Shown piece by piece: positions 30,603-39,447 of a stretch of 64,000 nt of DNA; within the stretch, counting starts at the first letter, position 1, and the number at the start of each line of letters is the position of its first letter. A program made the translations under genes and the position numbers. The notes under the pieces were generated by a model. The model searched no databases. It saw nothing but the letters and a program-made list of their open reading frames with translations, and was not told the origin of the DNA. The DNA comes from [Ruminococcus] lactaris ATCC 29176 (GTDB taxonomy: Bacteria; Bacillota; Clostridia; Lachnospirales; Lachnospiraceae): NCBI RefSeq assembly GCF_025152405.1, contig NZ_CP102292.1:1860001-1924000 (forward strand). Reading direction: 5' to 3'.

Positions 30603-30887
30603 TTACTCAACGATTGCAAGAATATCATTCTGCTTAACGATGATATATTCCTCGCCATCCAGCTCAACATCTGTTCCGGCATACTTGGAATAAATAACTT
30701 TATCTCCGACCTTTACCTGCATTACAACTTCTTTTCCATCAATATTACCGCCAGGTCCTACAGCGATAACTTCTGCCTCCTGCGGCTTCTCTTTCGCCTG
30801 TCCCGGTAATACGATACCGGACTTTGTAGTCTCTTCTGCTTCTAACTGCTTTAAAACGATCTTGTCACCTAATGGTACTAATTTCAT
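30603..30887 (-). CDS. groS: Co-chaperonin GroES (10 kDa)
   Basis: The 94-residue protein has the standard GroES fold markers: LVPLGDKIVLK at the N-terminus, the mobile loop EAEETTKSGIVLPGQAKEKP that contacts GroEL, and the roof and C-terminal strands YIIVKQNDILAIVE. It is the first gene of the groES-groEL unit and lies under a sigma-A promoter and CIRCE operator, so heat-shock control by HrcA is expected. Confidence 0.98.
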   Translation of the reverse strand: MKLVPLGDKIVLKQLEAEETTKSGIVLPGQAKEKPQEAEVIAVGPGGNIDGKEVVMQVKVGDKVIYSKYAGTDVELDGEEYIIVKQNDILAIVE

Positions 30888-30914
30888 TGTAATTCCTCCT
30901 TGATATTCAGCTTA

Positions 30915-30941
30915 TTAGCACTCTTTTCACTTGAGTGCTAA
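30915..30941. promoter_or_regulatory. CIRCE operator (HrcA binding site)
   Basis: TTAGCACTC, a nine-base spacer and GAGTGCTAA form a perfect CIRCE element between the groES promoter and its start codon. HrcA represses chaperonin genes through this site in Firmicutes; hrcA is not in the window. Confidence 0.97.
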
Positions 30942-30952
30942 CCCATGAATAT

Positions 30953-30981
30953 AAAATAGCACTCCACTTCCCATTTGTCAA
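30953..30981 (-). promoter_or_regulatory. Sigma-A promoter of groES-groEL
   Basis: A perfect TTGACA (30976-30981) lies 17 bases from TATTTT (30953-30958) on the minus strand, so transcription would start just before or within CIRCE. Confidence 0.8.
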
Positions 30982-31059
30982 CCTAGTTTAGATTTTTTTT
31001 AGATTCCTTCCTGTATCGTACCTGCACGAATGCAGCCTGCCGGGTTTATGCAACCAGAA

Positions 31060-31089
31060 AAGAGCCACAGGTTCTTTCCTGTAGCTCTT
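31060..31089 (-). terminator. Probable terminator after the codY-associated small gene
   Basis: AAGAGC.ACAGG pairs with CCTGT.GCTCTT around a short loop, 34 bases after the stop at 31123. The T-run on the minus strand is short (TTTT). Confidence 0.55.
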
Positions 31090-31122
31090 CTTTACGTTCT
31101 TTTATGCCTTTTATGGGGTTTC

Positions 31123-31449
31123 TTATATGTGTCTCGTTGCCCGGCGGTCTTCGTAGATATTATAAAATCCATTCTCAATGCGGAACTTTAAGAGATTGAT
31201 TCCCTCTGACCGGTATCTCTCTTTTACGACACCGGAACAGCACAGAAGTTCCGTCTTCGTGGAAATATAACACCGGTACTTTGCATCCAGCAGAATCGCT
31301 GTCAGTTCATCCTCTTTCAATTCAAGATAAATGTATTCGTCCTCGATATCATACTTATATACCCGGCAGGCTCGTGTTGTGTCGTCAAAAATTCCATCCG
31401 CAGATATCACTTTTTCCATTTGCAGATCAACAGGATTTCCCTCATACAT
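31123..31449 (-). CDS. Uncharacterised small protein downstream of codY
   Basis: I do not recognise a characterised family. The 108-residue protein is soluble and beta-rich, with an acidic middle (DIEDEYIYLELKEDE) and a C-terminal KFRIENGFYNIYEDRR segment. The pattern of short strands (IYLELKEDELTAILLDAKYRCYIST, then GVVKERY) recalls the N-terminal barrel of YcgR/PilZ-type proteins, but the PilZ Rxxx R motif is not clear. It starts 15 bases after the codY stop and is the last gene of the yifB-dprA-topA-codY run, so it is probably co-expressed with codY. Confidence 0.7.
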   Translation of the reverse strand: MYEGNPVDLQMEKVISADGIFDDTTRACRVYKYDIEDEYIYLELKEDELTAILLDAKYRCYISTKTELLCCSGVVKERYRSEGINLLKFRIENGFYNIYEDRRATRHI

Positions 31450-31464
31450 AGCTGTCTTTCCTTC

Positions 31465-32247
31465 CTAATACATCCGCTCTTTCTCAATCCGTTCCAGTTC
31501 TGTAAATACATAATCGTTCAGTACTTTGATGTAAGTTCCTTTCATACCGGAAGACCGGGACTCGATCACACCCGCACTTTCAAACTTACGCAGTGCATTC
31601 ACGATCACGGAACGGGTAATTCCTACACGGTCAGCCACTTTGCTTGCAACCAGAATCCCCTCTGTTCCGTTCAGCTCTTTAAAAATATGGATGATCGCTT
31701 CCAGTTCTGAAAATGAAAGGGTACTGATCGCAGCCTGGACAACATGCTCTTTTCTCGTCTCTTCAGCACTTTCTTCATTCACTGAACGAAGCATCTCAAG
31801 TCCGACAACCGCAGTGCCATACTCGCTGAGAATAATATCATCAATGGAATAGGTAGCATCCTGCTTATAAATAAATAATGTACCAAGTCTTTCTCCCGCA
31901 ATATCAATCGGTGTAATGATCGCCTGACATCCCTCTACTGCATCAGCAGAAAATCCCAGAGTCTCAAGATTTACATTTTCCTTGGTAGACAGGACGCTTA
32001 AAAGACGCTCATTGAGCATACTGTCAATATGCGATCCGACTGCCTCGGTGATCAGTTCATGAATCTCTCTGACATGATCACACTTGCTGACTCCCAGAAT
32101 CTTTCCTTTCTTACTGACAACCAGTACATTGGAGTCAAGAATCTCCGTCAGGACGGCACAGATATCATTAAACACTACTTTGCTGGAATTATTATTATGC
32201 AAAAGTTTATTAATCTTTCTGGTCTTATCCAATAATTGTACGCTCAT
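31465..32247 (-). CDS. codY: GTP- and branched-chain amino-acid-sensing regulator CodY
   Basis: CodY represses nutrient-scavenging and virulence genes when GTP and isoleucine, leucine and valine are plentiful. The 260-residue protein begins MSVQLLDKTRKINKLL, has the N-terminal GAF domain that binds amino acids (to about residue 155) and a C-terminal winged helix with the recognition helix in ITRSVIVNALRKFESAG followed by GMKGTYIKVLN. I place the start at 32247, which has GGAGG five bases upstream; the ORF extends 13 codons further without a ribosome site. It follows topA in a gene order common in Firmicutes. Confidence 0.97.
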   Translation of the reverse strand: MSVQLLDKTRKINKLLHNNNSSKVVFNDICAVLTEILDSNVLVVSKKGKILGVSKCDHVREIHELITEAVGSHIDSMLNERLLSVLSTKENVNLETLGFSADAVEGCQAIITPIDIAGERLGTLFIYKQDATYSIDDIILSEYGTAVVGLEMLRSVNEESAEETRKEHVVQAAISTLSFSELEAIIHIFKELNGTEGILVASKVADRVGITRSVIVNALRKFESAGVIESRSSGMKGTYIKVLNDYVFTELERIEKERMY

Positions 32248-32341
32248 TGTCTCCTCCACAATTCTAAGTTGTATATACAAATGCAAAAAATTTTGTAAGC
32301 AAGTCTATATTATCATACAATTCTGAAAACATCAATGTAAT

Positions 32342-34426
32342 TTACGCATGATCCTGCTCTTTTTTCAGACTTGTTACATAACCACACTGCTCATCTGCAC
32401 ATACAAGCTTATTTCCCTTTTCAACCATATATCCACCACACTGTGGACACTTTTCTTTCGACGGCTTCTGCCATGACATAAATTCACATTCCGGATTATT
32501 CTCACAGCCGTAATATCTTCTTCCCTTTTTCGTCTTGCGGATCACGACATCTTTTCCGCATATCGGACATGGTACTCCGATTTTTTCCAGATACGGCTTC
32601 GTATTTCTGCATTCCGGGAATCCCGGGCAGGCAAGGAATTTTCCATGCGGTCCATACTTGATGACCATATTTCGTCCACATTCCTCACAGACTACATCAG
32701 TCACCTCATCCTCGATCTTCACACTCTCCAGCTCTTTTTCTGCTTTCTGCACAGCTTCGTCCAGATCCGGGTAGAAATTACGGATGACTTCTTTCCACGG
32801 TACTTTTCCCTCTTCAACCATATCCAGAAGCCCTTCCATATTTGCTGTGAAATGCACATCCACAATACTAGGGAAAGACTGTTTCATCATATTATTGACA
32901 ACTTCCCCGATCTCGGTCATGTAGAGATTTTTTCCCTCTTTTGTCACATAGCGTCTTCCCAGAATCAGAGAGATCGTCGGAGCATAAGTACTAGGTCGTC
33001 CAATCCCCAGTTCTTCCAGTGTCTTTACAAGACTTGCCTCCGTATAATGTGCCGGCGGCTGGGTAAAATGCTGCTTTGGCTCAAACTCTTCTCTTGTCAG
33101 TACTGAATCCATACTCAGATTTCCGACAAGAACATTGCTCTCCTCTTTCTCTTCCTCTGCTTCTGTATAGACGCAGCGGAATCCGTCAAAAGCTACTTTT
33201 GAAGTTGCAACGGTAAAGCAATAACCTGCTGCCCCGATCTTAACCGCCGTTGTCTCATAACGTGCCGGCTGCATACGGCTTGCCGTAAAACGTTTCCATA
33301 TCAGTTGATACAGACGGAACTGATCTCTCGTAAGAGACTCTTTTATTGCCGCCGGTGTCCTGGAAATATCAGTCGGACGGATTGCTTCATGGGCATCCTG
33401 GATCTTCTTTCCATCATTTTTGATCTGATTTCCTGCAGCCACATATTCCGCTCCGTAAACCGAACCGATATATCCTCTTGCTGCAGCATCTGCCTCATCC
33501 GAAATACGTGTCGAATCCGTACGCAGATAGGTAATGATACCTACGGTTCCACTGCCCTTGATATCCACACCTTCGTATAATTGCTGTGCAATACGCATCG
33601 TCTTCTGCGTTCCAAAATTCAGAGCCTTTGCTGCCTCCTGCTGCAAGGTACTGGTCGTAAACGGTAACGGTGCCTTGCGGATCCGCTCACTCTTTTTAAT
33701 ATCCGTAATCTGAAACTCTGCATTTTCCAGAGCTTTCAGAATCTCATCCATTTCCTTTTTAGAATGAATCGTCATTTTTTCTTTCTCAGTTCCGTAGAAC
33801 TTTGCCGTCAGTGGACGTCTTTCGCCTTTTACCTTAAGAACTGCCTCCAGCGACCAGTATTCTTCAGGAATAAATGCATCGATCTCTGCTTCACGGTCTG
33901 CAATAATGCGAAGTGTCACTGACTGGACTCTTCCTGCACTCAGACCTCTTTTCACTTTCGCCCAGAGCAGCGGACTGATCTTATATCCCACCATACGGTC
34001 CAGCTCTCTTCTTGCCTGCTGGGCATCTACCAGGTTCATATCAATATCTCTTGGATTTTTCAATGATGCCTTTACTGCATTTTTCGTAATCTCGTTAAAT
34101 GTGATACGCCGCATCTTCTTTTCGTCCAGCTTCAATGCTGTGGCAAGATGCCACGAAATAGCTTCTCCCTCACGGTCAGGGTCGGTTGCAAGAAAGACTT
34201 TATCTGACTTTTTTGCTTCTTTTCTGAGCGTTGCAAGGATATCTCCTTTCCCACGGATTGTAATATATTTTGGTTCGTAGTCATTGTCTACGTCAATTCC
34301 AAGCTGACTTTTCGGAAGATCCCTTACATGTCCCTGAGAAGCCGTCACGGTATAATTACTTCCAAGGAATTTCTTAATTGTCTTTACCTTTGCAGGAGAC
34401 TCCACGATTACAAGATAATGTGCCAT
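32342..34426 (-). CDS. topA: DNA topoisomerase I
   Basis: TopA relaxes negative supercoils by cutting one strand. The 694-residue protein begins MAHYLVIVESPAKVKTIKKF with the Toprim domain (Glu in ESPAKV; DPDREGEA acidic motif), has the catalytic tyrosine in ITYLRTDSTR near residue 295, and ends with three C-terminal zinc ribbons: CEECG...CPGFPEC, CPICG...CENNPEC and CPQCG...CADEQC. The start at 34426 has a GAGGA site; an in-frame ATG 61 codons upstream overlaps dprA and adds unrelated sequence. It lies 38 bases after dprA, in the yifB-dprA-topA-codY order. Confidence 0.97.
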   Translation of the reverse strand: MAHYLVIVESPAKVKTIKKFLGSNYTVTASQGHVRDLPKSQLGIDVDNDYEPKYITIRGKGDILATLRKEAKKSDKVFLATDPDREGEAISWHLATALKLDEKKMRRITFNEITKNAVKASLKNPRDIDMNLVDAQQARRELDRMVGYKISPLLWAKVKRGLSAGRVQSVTLRIIADREAEIDAFIPEEYWSLEAVLKVKGERRPLTAKFYGTEKEKMTIHSKKEMDEILKALENAEFQITDIKKSERIRKAPLPFTTSTLQQEAAKALNFGTQKTMRIAQQLYEGVDIKGSGTVGIITYLRTDSTRISDEADAAARGYIGSVYGAEYVAAGNQIKNDGKKIQDAHEAIRPTDISRTPAAIKESLTRDQFRLYQLIWKRFTASRMQPARYETTAVKIGAAGYCFTVATSKVAFDGFRCVYTEAEEEKEESNVLVGNLSMDSVLTREEFEPKQHFTQPPAHYTEASLVKTLEELGIGRPSTYAPTISLILGRRYVTKEGKNLYMTEIGEVVNNMMKQSFPSIVDVHFTANMEGLLDMVEEGKVPWKEVIRNFYPDLDEAVQKAEKELESVKIEDEVTDVVCEECGRNMVIKYGPHGKFLACPGFPECRNTKPYLEKIGVPCPICGKDVVIRKTKKGRRYYGCENNPECEFMSWQKPSKEKCPQCGGYMVEKGNKLVCADEQCGYVTSLKKEQDHA

Positions 34427-34464
34427 AAATCTACTTCCTCCATCCGGCAGAAGTATTCTTTCTT

Positions 34465-35565
34465 CTACCTTCTGATATAATAATTCTTTGAAACTTCTTT
34501 TATATATCCCTGTAACTCCAAAGATACCAGAACACGCATCAGTTTCCTGATTTCCAGTCCTGTCTCCAGCACTAAATGTTCCACATTCTTTGGATACAGA
34601 CCGACACAACTATACACCAATTCATCTTCACTTTCAAGCGTTTTTTTATTTTTATCAGGTTTTATCTCCGTCTTTCTGCACAAATTATCCGGCATAATTC
34701 CCCATTCATTCAGCAGGTTTTCGGCTGACAGGAGTACACCGGCCCCCTGTTGGATCAGCCGGTTACAGCCGGTACTGAGCGGACTGTCTACCGGTCCGGG
34801 CAGAGCATAAACCTCCTTCCCCTGTTCCAGTGCCAGGTCGGCTGTGATGAGTGAACCACTCCGTTCTCTTGCCTCCATGATAAGGATCACATCAGACAGA
34901 CCGCTGATGATCCGGTTCCTGAGCGGGAAATTGACAGCCAGCGGCGGCGTACCGGGTGGAAATTCAGACAAGATCCCACCTCCCTGCTCCAGAATATCCA
35001 TATACAGACCAATATGTTCTCTCGGGTAACAGATATCCACACCACAGCCCAGAACTGCAAACGTTTTCCCCTTCTCCATCAACGCACCACGATGGCCCAT
35101 TCCATCAATTCCTCTTGCCAGTCCGCTGATGACATCGACTCCTGCCTGTGCCAGCTTTCTTCCATATTCTACTGCATATTTTTCTCCGTAAGCGGTGCAG
35201 TTCCTCGCTCCTATGATCGCTGCCTTCTCAGTATCTTTTCCCGGAAGTTTTCCTTTCACGAATAATGCAAATGGAAAGTCCGCAAGCTGAAGTAATTTTG
35301 GGGGATATTTTTCTGAATAATACGGGATTATACGGATTCCTTTTTTCTTCATTTCCTCGCAGATTTTCTCCGGATCTTTCCTCTTTTGTGCCTGCCGGAT
35401 TTCCTGACCGTCCTTTTCTGTCAGAAAAGGGAATTTTTTCAACTGCGTTTCTTCTATATAATATGCATTTCTGCACGATTTCAGAGCTTCATGAAGCAAA
35501 TATTTTTTTCTTGCACCAAGTCCCCGTATCCCTGCAAACCATACCTCATATTTTTCCTGTCCCAT
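34465..35565 (-). CDS. dprA: DNA-processing protein DprA
   Basis: DprA loads RecA onto incoming single-stranded DNA during transformation. The 366-residue protein has an N-terminal SAM-like domain, the Rossmann core with AAIIGARNCTAYG, the GLARGIDGMGHRGAL loop, FPLRNRIISGLSD and LITADLALEQGKEVYALPG, and a C-terminal winged-helix (about 300-366). The start is the ATG at 35565 with AAAGGAG upstream. Directly before that ribosome site is a 13-base tandem repeat (35583-35642). The presence of dprA and yifB is normal even in organisms not known to be competent. Confidence 0.96.
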   Translation of the reverse strand: MGQEKYEVWFAGIRGLGARKKYLLHEALKSCRNAYYIEETQLKKFPFLTEKDGQEIRQAQKRKDPEKICEEMKKKGIRIIPYYSEKYPPKLLQLADFPFALFVKGKLPGKDTEKAAIIGARNCTAYGEKYAVEYGRKLAQAGVDVISGLARGIDGMGHRGALMEKGKTFAVLGCGVDICYPREHIGLYMDILEQGGGILSEFPPGTPPLAVNFPLRNRIISGLSDVILIMEARERSGSLITADLALEQGKEVYALPGPVDSPLSTGCNRLIQQGAGVLLSAENLLNEWGIMPDNLCRKTEIKPDKNKKTLESEDELVYSCVGLYPKNVEHLVLETGLEIRKLMRVLVSLELQGYIKEVSKNYYIRR

Positions 35566-35582
35566 ATCCCTGCTCCTTTCTT

Positions 35583-35642
35583 TTGTTCTTTTTTATTGTT
35601 CTTTTTTATTTTTCTTTTTTATTGTTCTTTTTATTGTTCTTT
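35583..35642. repeat. Tandem repeat of a 13-base T-rich unit in the dprA leader
   Basis: The unit TTGTTCTTTTTTA occurs at 35583-35595 and 35596-35608, with one change at 35609-35621, one base short at 35622-35633, and a partial fifth copy to 35642. It sits 18 bases upstream of the dprA start, immediately before the ribosome site. Confidence 0.85.
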
Positions 35643-35714
35643 CTGATTTCTTTCTATTTTCTTTCTCGTTCCATTCCACTTTCCACACAGGTTCTCTTCC
35701 CTTTTCTCTGCCTT

Positions 35715-37250
35715 CTATCTGCCCCAGTATTTTTTGTCAACCATGCGATATCCTAAAGCTTCACTCAGATGTTCCTCGCTGATTTTTTCCCTGCCATCCA
35801 GATCTGCGATCGTTCTTGCAACCCGCAGAATCCGGTGATAGGATCTTGCCGTCAGGCTGAACCGTTCAAATGCCTGACGCATCATAGCTTCTTCTTTGGT
35901 TCCCAATGCACAGTATTTTTTCAGCAGCTCCCCCTCAAGCTGTGTATTTCTTCTGATCTTCTTCCCTTCATACCGCTCTTTCTGAAGATTTCTCACCCTG
36001 CAGACCCGCATCCTGATCTCCGCTGATGCTTCTCCTTTTTTCTGTTCTGTCAGATTCTCATAATCAACTCTCCCTGCCTCCACACACAGATCGATCCGGT
36101 CTAAAAAGGGCTGGCTGATCTTTCCGAGATAAGCCTGGATCTGTGCAGGCGTACAGGTACATCGTTCCAGATTCGGATAGCACCCGCACGGACAGGGATT
36201 CATTGCCGCCACCAGCATAAAATCTGCCGGAAAGGTATATGTGCCATAATTTCTTGTAATACGAATGCAATGCTGCTCCAACGGCTGTCTCAGCACCTCA
36301 AGGACACCTTTTTTAAATTCAGGGAGTTCATCTAAAAAGAGGACACCCTGATGTGCCAGACTGATCTCCCCGGGTCTTGGAATCATCCCTCCTCCGATCA
36401 GTGCCGCCCTTGTTGCTGTATGATGCACGTTTCTGAACGGTCTCTTCCGGATCAGTGGCTGTTTTTCATTTACCATCCCCATAACACTGTAGATTTTCGT
36501 TACCTCCATACTTTCTTCCGTACTCATAGGTGGAAGGATCCCTGCGATACAGCCGGCTGTCATTGTCTTTCCACTGCCCGGAGGACCGATCAGCAGCAGA
36601 TTATGACCTCCTGCCACTGCAATTTCTGCTGCCCTTCTGACATTTTTCTGTCCACAGAGATCTCCAAAATCTGGAAAACTCTCCTCTGTCTCTCTTTCCT
36701 GCACACTCCCGGTCTGCTGCACTTTCTGCGGCTTGCTCCCGCTTTTCAGAAACTCAATCGTTTCTTTCAAGTCCTTCACCCCGATTACCTGCATTTCACT
36801 GACTAAAGCTGCCTCCGCCTTATTTTCTTCCGGCACAATACACCTTCTGACTTCTCTTTCTTTCGCCTCTGCCACGATCGGCAGGATTCCGGGAACTTTT
36901 CTGACACTCCCGTCCAGTCCCATTTCTCCAATGATCAGAGTGTTCTGAATCCTGGACCCTGACAGTTCTCCGAGAGCAGTCAGTACTGCCACTGCAATCG
37001 GAAGATCAAACGATGCTCCTCTCTTCCGCATCGTTGCCGGGGACAGATTGATCACCGTCCTTTTTGCCGGAAAATCAAATCCTGAATTTTTAATTGCTGT
37101 TCTGACACGTTCTCCTGCCTCTTTTACTTCCGAGGCAAGATATCCTACCATGTGAAATACCGGCAGACCATTGCTGACATCTGCCTCCACATGGACAAAT
37201 TCTACTGCAAGTCCTTCGGTTGCAGCAGATACTACTGTACTGAAACTCAA
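35715..37250 (-). CDS. YifB/ComM family Mg-chelatase-like AAA ATPase
   Basis: The family includes ComM, a hexameric helicase that promotes branch migration during recombination of imported DNA. The protein has the N-terminal ChlI-like lobe (FSTVVSAATEG, VEADVSNGLPVFHMVG), Walker A in LLIGPPGSGKT, Walker B in GVLFLDELPEF, a cysteine-rich loop (NPCPCGCYPNLERCTCTP) likely to bind metal, and the C-terminal ChlI domain. I chose the TTG at 37248-37250 as the start (512 residues): it has a GAGG site at the right distance and gives the usual family N-terminus, whereas the ATG at 37388 adds 46 foreign residues. dprA follows. Confidence 0.92.
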   Translation of the reverse strand: MSFSTVVSAATEGLAVEFVHVEADVSNGLPVFHMVGYLASEVKEAGERVRTAIKNSGFDFPAKRTVINLSPATMRKRGASFDLPIAVAVLTALGELSGSRIQNTLIIGEMGLDGSVRKVPGILPIVAEAKEREVRRCIVPEENKAEAALVSEMQVIGVKDLKETIEFLKSGSKPQKVQQTGSVQERETEESFPDFGDLCGQKNVRRAAEIAVAGGHNLLLIGPPGSGKTMTAGCIAGILPPMSTEESMEVTKIYSVMGMVNEKQPLIRKRPFRNVHHTATRAALIGGGMIPRPGEISLAHQGVLFLDELPEFKKGVLEVLRQPLEQHCIRITRNYGTYTFPADFMLVAAMNPCPCGCYPNLERCTCTPAQIQAYLGKISQPFLDRIDLCVEAGRVDYENLTEQKKGEASAEIRMRVCRVRNLQKERYEGKKIRRNTQLEGELLKKYCALGTKEEAMMRQAFERFSLTARSYHRILRVARTIADLDGREKISEEHLSEALGYRMVDKKYWGR

Positions 37251-37486
37251 TATGCACCTCTTTCCGAATAATAAAACCGTTCTTTTTACGAAATCACTTT
37301 CAATGAAACCTGGCTGAACCAGCCTGATCTGATCGCCAGAGCGGAATGCTCTGGAAATGTACTGACAGAATAGAGGACTCTCTTTCAAAAGTCAATGGAG
37401 TTTATTTTTCTTTTCCGGATTTTAGAAATTTTTTACTGAATCCCAGGCATTTTTCAGATGGAAAAGCACGATATAATATCCTTTTT

Positions 37487-37494
37487 CATACAAT
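37487..37494 (+). promoter_or_regulatory. Possible sigma-E-like -10 box before sigK
   Basis: CATACAAT matches the CATACA-N-T -10 element used by sporulation sigma-E. It lies 29 bases before the proposed sigK start, which fits a 21-base leader. No good sigma-E -35 element is present, so this is a weak call. Confidence 0.3.
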
Positions 37495-37522
37495 GATATC
37501 AAATGTGCTAAGAGGTGTATCC

Positions 37523-38143
37523 TTGAAGACATTTCCCAATCCCCTCACGCCTGACGAAGAAAAGTATTACTTTCAAAAGTACACCGAGGGTGATCTGGAA
37601 GCAAAGCACATTCTCATTGAGCGTAATCTGAGGCTTGTAGCACATATCGTAAGAAAATACCAGAATCTTGGTGAAGAAATGGAAGATCTGATCTCCATCG
37701 GTACGATCGGACTCATCAAAGCGGTCATTTCCTTTGATCCTGAAAAAGGAAACCGGCTTGCTGCCTATGCATCCCGCTGTGTTGAAAATGAGATCCTGAT
37801 GTACCTGCGTGCCAGGAAAAAAGGGGGAAAAGAAATTTCTCTTTATGAACCCATTGGCACGGACCGGGACGGCAATGAAATACGTCTTTACGATATCATT
37901 GAAACTACTGATACTGATGTTCCCGAAAAACTGTATCTGAAAGAAAATATTCAAAAATTATATGAAAAAGTGGAGAGTGAACTCTCTCCCCGTGAACGTC
38001 TTGTATTAAAAATGAGATATGGTTTATATAATGGTGAAGAATACACGCAACGGGAAATAGCCTCTCTGCTTGGCATTTCCCGTTCTTATGTATCCCGTAT
38101 TGAAAAAAGTGCTGTAGAAAAACTCAGGGTCTGGTTCTGCTGA
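37523..38143 (+). CDS. sigK: RNA polymerase sporulation sigma factor SigK
   Basis: SigK directs late mother-cell genes during endospore formation. The gene is uninterrupted, with sigma region 2 (AKHILIERNLRLVAHIVRKY, EDLISIGTIGLIKAV), the YASRCVENEILMYLR DNA-melting segment, and region 4 (ERLVLKMRYGLY, EIASLLGISRSYVSRIEK). I place the start at the TTG at 37523, which has an AAGAGG site seven bases upstream and yields 206 residues beginning with KTFPNPLTPDEEKYY. That form lacks the hydrophobic pro-sequence seen in Bacillus pro-SigK. An ATG ten codons upstream (37493) would add only a short tail and has no ribosome site. It faces convergently toward the U32 gene. Confidence 0.92.
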   Translation: MKTFPNPLTPDEEKYYFQKYTEGDLEAKHILIERNLRLVAHIVRKYQNLGEEMEDLISIGTIGLIKAVISFDPEKGNRLAAYASRCVENEILMYLRARKKGGKEISLYEPIGTDRDGNEIRLYDIIETTDTDVPEKLYLKENIQKLYEKVESELSPRERLVLKMRYGLYNGEEYTQREIASLLGISRSYVSRIEKSAVEKLRVWFC

Positions 38144-38146
38144 CCC

Positions 38147-38174
38147 GCAGGAACTGCCTCCGGCGGTTCCCTGC
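38147..38174 (+). terminator. Possible hairpin terminator after sigK
   Basis: GCAGGAAC.GCC pairs with GGC.GTTC.CTGC just after the sigK stop. No T-run follows, so it is a weak terminator at best. Confidence 0.35.
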
Positions 38175-38199
38175 AGCTACATAATCAGTTTCTAACTTT

Positions 38200-39429
38200 T
38201 CAGACCTTTTCCTGCCTTCTCAACAGATCATATACATCCGCCTGCTCACTGAGTTCCACAAAAAGGATCTGCTTCGGATGTGGTGCATTTTCCTGTTCTT
38301 CCCCGTCCTGGTTGACGATCCGCACTACCTTCGCTTCAACATTCCGTCCGTCCGGCTTCATGATCTCGATGGTCTCGCCAACTGAAAACTTATTTCTCTG
38401 CTCAATCTGGATCAGACCATCTTTCACTTCTCCTACAATCCCCAGATAAGTGTATTCTTTAATGTACGTATTACTGTCATAGATCTGAGATTCCGAATCC
38501 GGCTTGCCAAAAAAGAAGCCGGTCGTAAACTGACGATAAGTACAGTTTGATATCTGATCCAGATACCACGGCATATTTTTTCTGTATAATTCCGGGTCTT
38601 TCTGATAATCATCCAGTGCCTTGCGGTAAGTTCTTGCAACCGTTGCAACATACAGAGCCGTCTTCATACGTCCCTCGATCTTCAGGCTGTCGATTCCCGC
38701 ATCAATCAACTCCGGTATATGTTCGATCATGCACAGATCTTTTGAATTGAAAATATAAGTTCCACGCTCATTTTCATAAACCGGCATATATTCTCCCGGT
38801 CTTGTCTCCTCCACTACCGCATATTTCCAACGGCATGGATGGGTACATGCTCCCTGGTTTGCATCTCTTCCGGTAAAATAGTTACTCAGAAGACATCTTC
38901 CCGAATAAGAAATACACATCGCCCCATGGACAAAGGTCTCAATCTCCAGGTCTGCCGGAATTTTTGCTCTTAATTCCTTCAGTTCCTGCAGCGACAATTC
39001 TCTTGCCGATACCACACGGCTCGCCCCCTGCCGATACCAGAAATTATAAGTACCATAGTTGGTATTATTTGCCTGCGTACTGATATGACGTTCAATTTCC
39101 GGACAAACCTCTTTCGCAATATCAAAAACTCCCGGATCTGCAATGATCAATGCATCCGGTCCGATTTCCTTTAATTCTTCAAAATATGTGCGGACTCCAT
39201 CGAGATCTCCATTATGTGCAAGAATATTGGCAGTCACATAAACTTTCACATCGTGTGCATGTGCAAATGCGATTCCTTCTTTCATGTCCTCCAACGAGAA
39301 ATTTTTTGCTTTCGCACGCAATCCAAATGCTTCTCCCCCGATATAAACTGCATCTGCTCCAAAGATAACCGCTGTCTTCAGCACTTCCAGGCTGCTCGCC
39401 GGAATCAATAATTCTGGATGTCTGCTCAT
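38200..39429 (-). CDS. U32 family protein, probable tRNA uridine-34 hydroxylase (TrhP-like)
   Basis: U32 proteins of the YrrO/TrhP group use prephenate to hydroxylate uridine 34 of certain tRNAs to ho5U. The 409-residue protein begins with the family signature ELLIPASSLEVLKTAVIFGADAVY (interrupted reading) and has the four cysteines of the iron-sulfur site in MCISYSGRC and ACTHPC near residues 172-200. The C-terminal domain (about 325-409) is the beta-barrel typical of the long form. The neighbouring gene upstream is a TrmR-like methyltransferase, which would convert ho5U to mo5U; Bacillus has the same pair but with two U32 proteins (YrrN and YrrO). The old label is collagenase-like peptidase U32; the tRNA role is inferred by family and context. 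Confidence 0.85.
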   Translation of the reverse strand: MSRHPELLIPASSLEVLKTAVIFGADAVYIGGEAFGLRAKAKNFSLEDMKEGIAFAHAHDVKVYVTANILAHNGDLDGVRTYFEELKEIGPDALIIADPGVFDIAKEVCPEIERHISTQANNTNYGTYNFWYRQGASRVVSARELSLQELKELRAKIPADLEIETFVHGAMCISYSGRCLLSNYFTGRDANQGACTHPCRWKYAVVEETRPGEYMPVYENERGTYIFNSKDLCMIEHIPELIDAGIDSLKIEGRMKTALYVATVARTYRKALDDYQKDPELYRKNMPWYLDQISNCTYRQFTTGFFFGKPDSESQIYDSNTYIKEYTYLGIVGEVKDGLIQIEQRNKFSVGETIEIMKPDGRNVEAKVVRIVNQDGEEQENAPHPKQILFVELSEQADVYDLLRRQEKV

Positions 39430-39447
39430 CGTTTTTGTTCCTTCCTG

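Noticed and set aside
37251..37388. A 46-residue N-terminal extension of the YifB-type ATPase.
   Set aside because: Family proteins start near FSTV.SA; the TTG at 37250 has a suitable GAGG site and gives the normal length.
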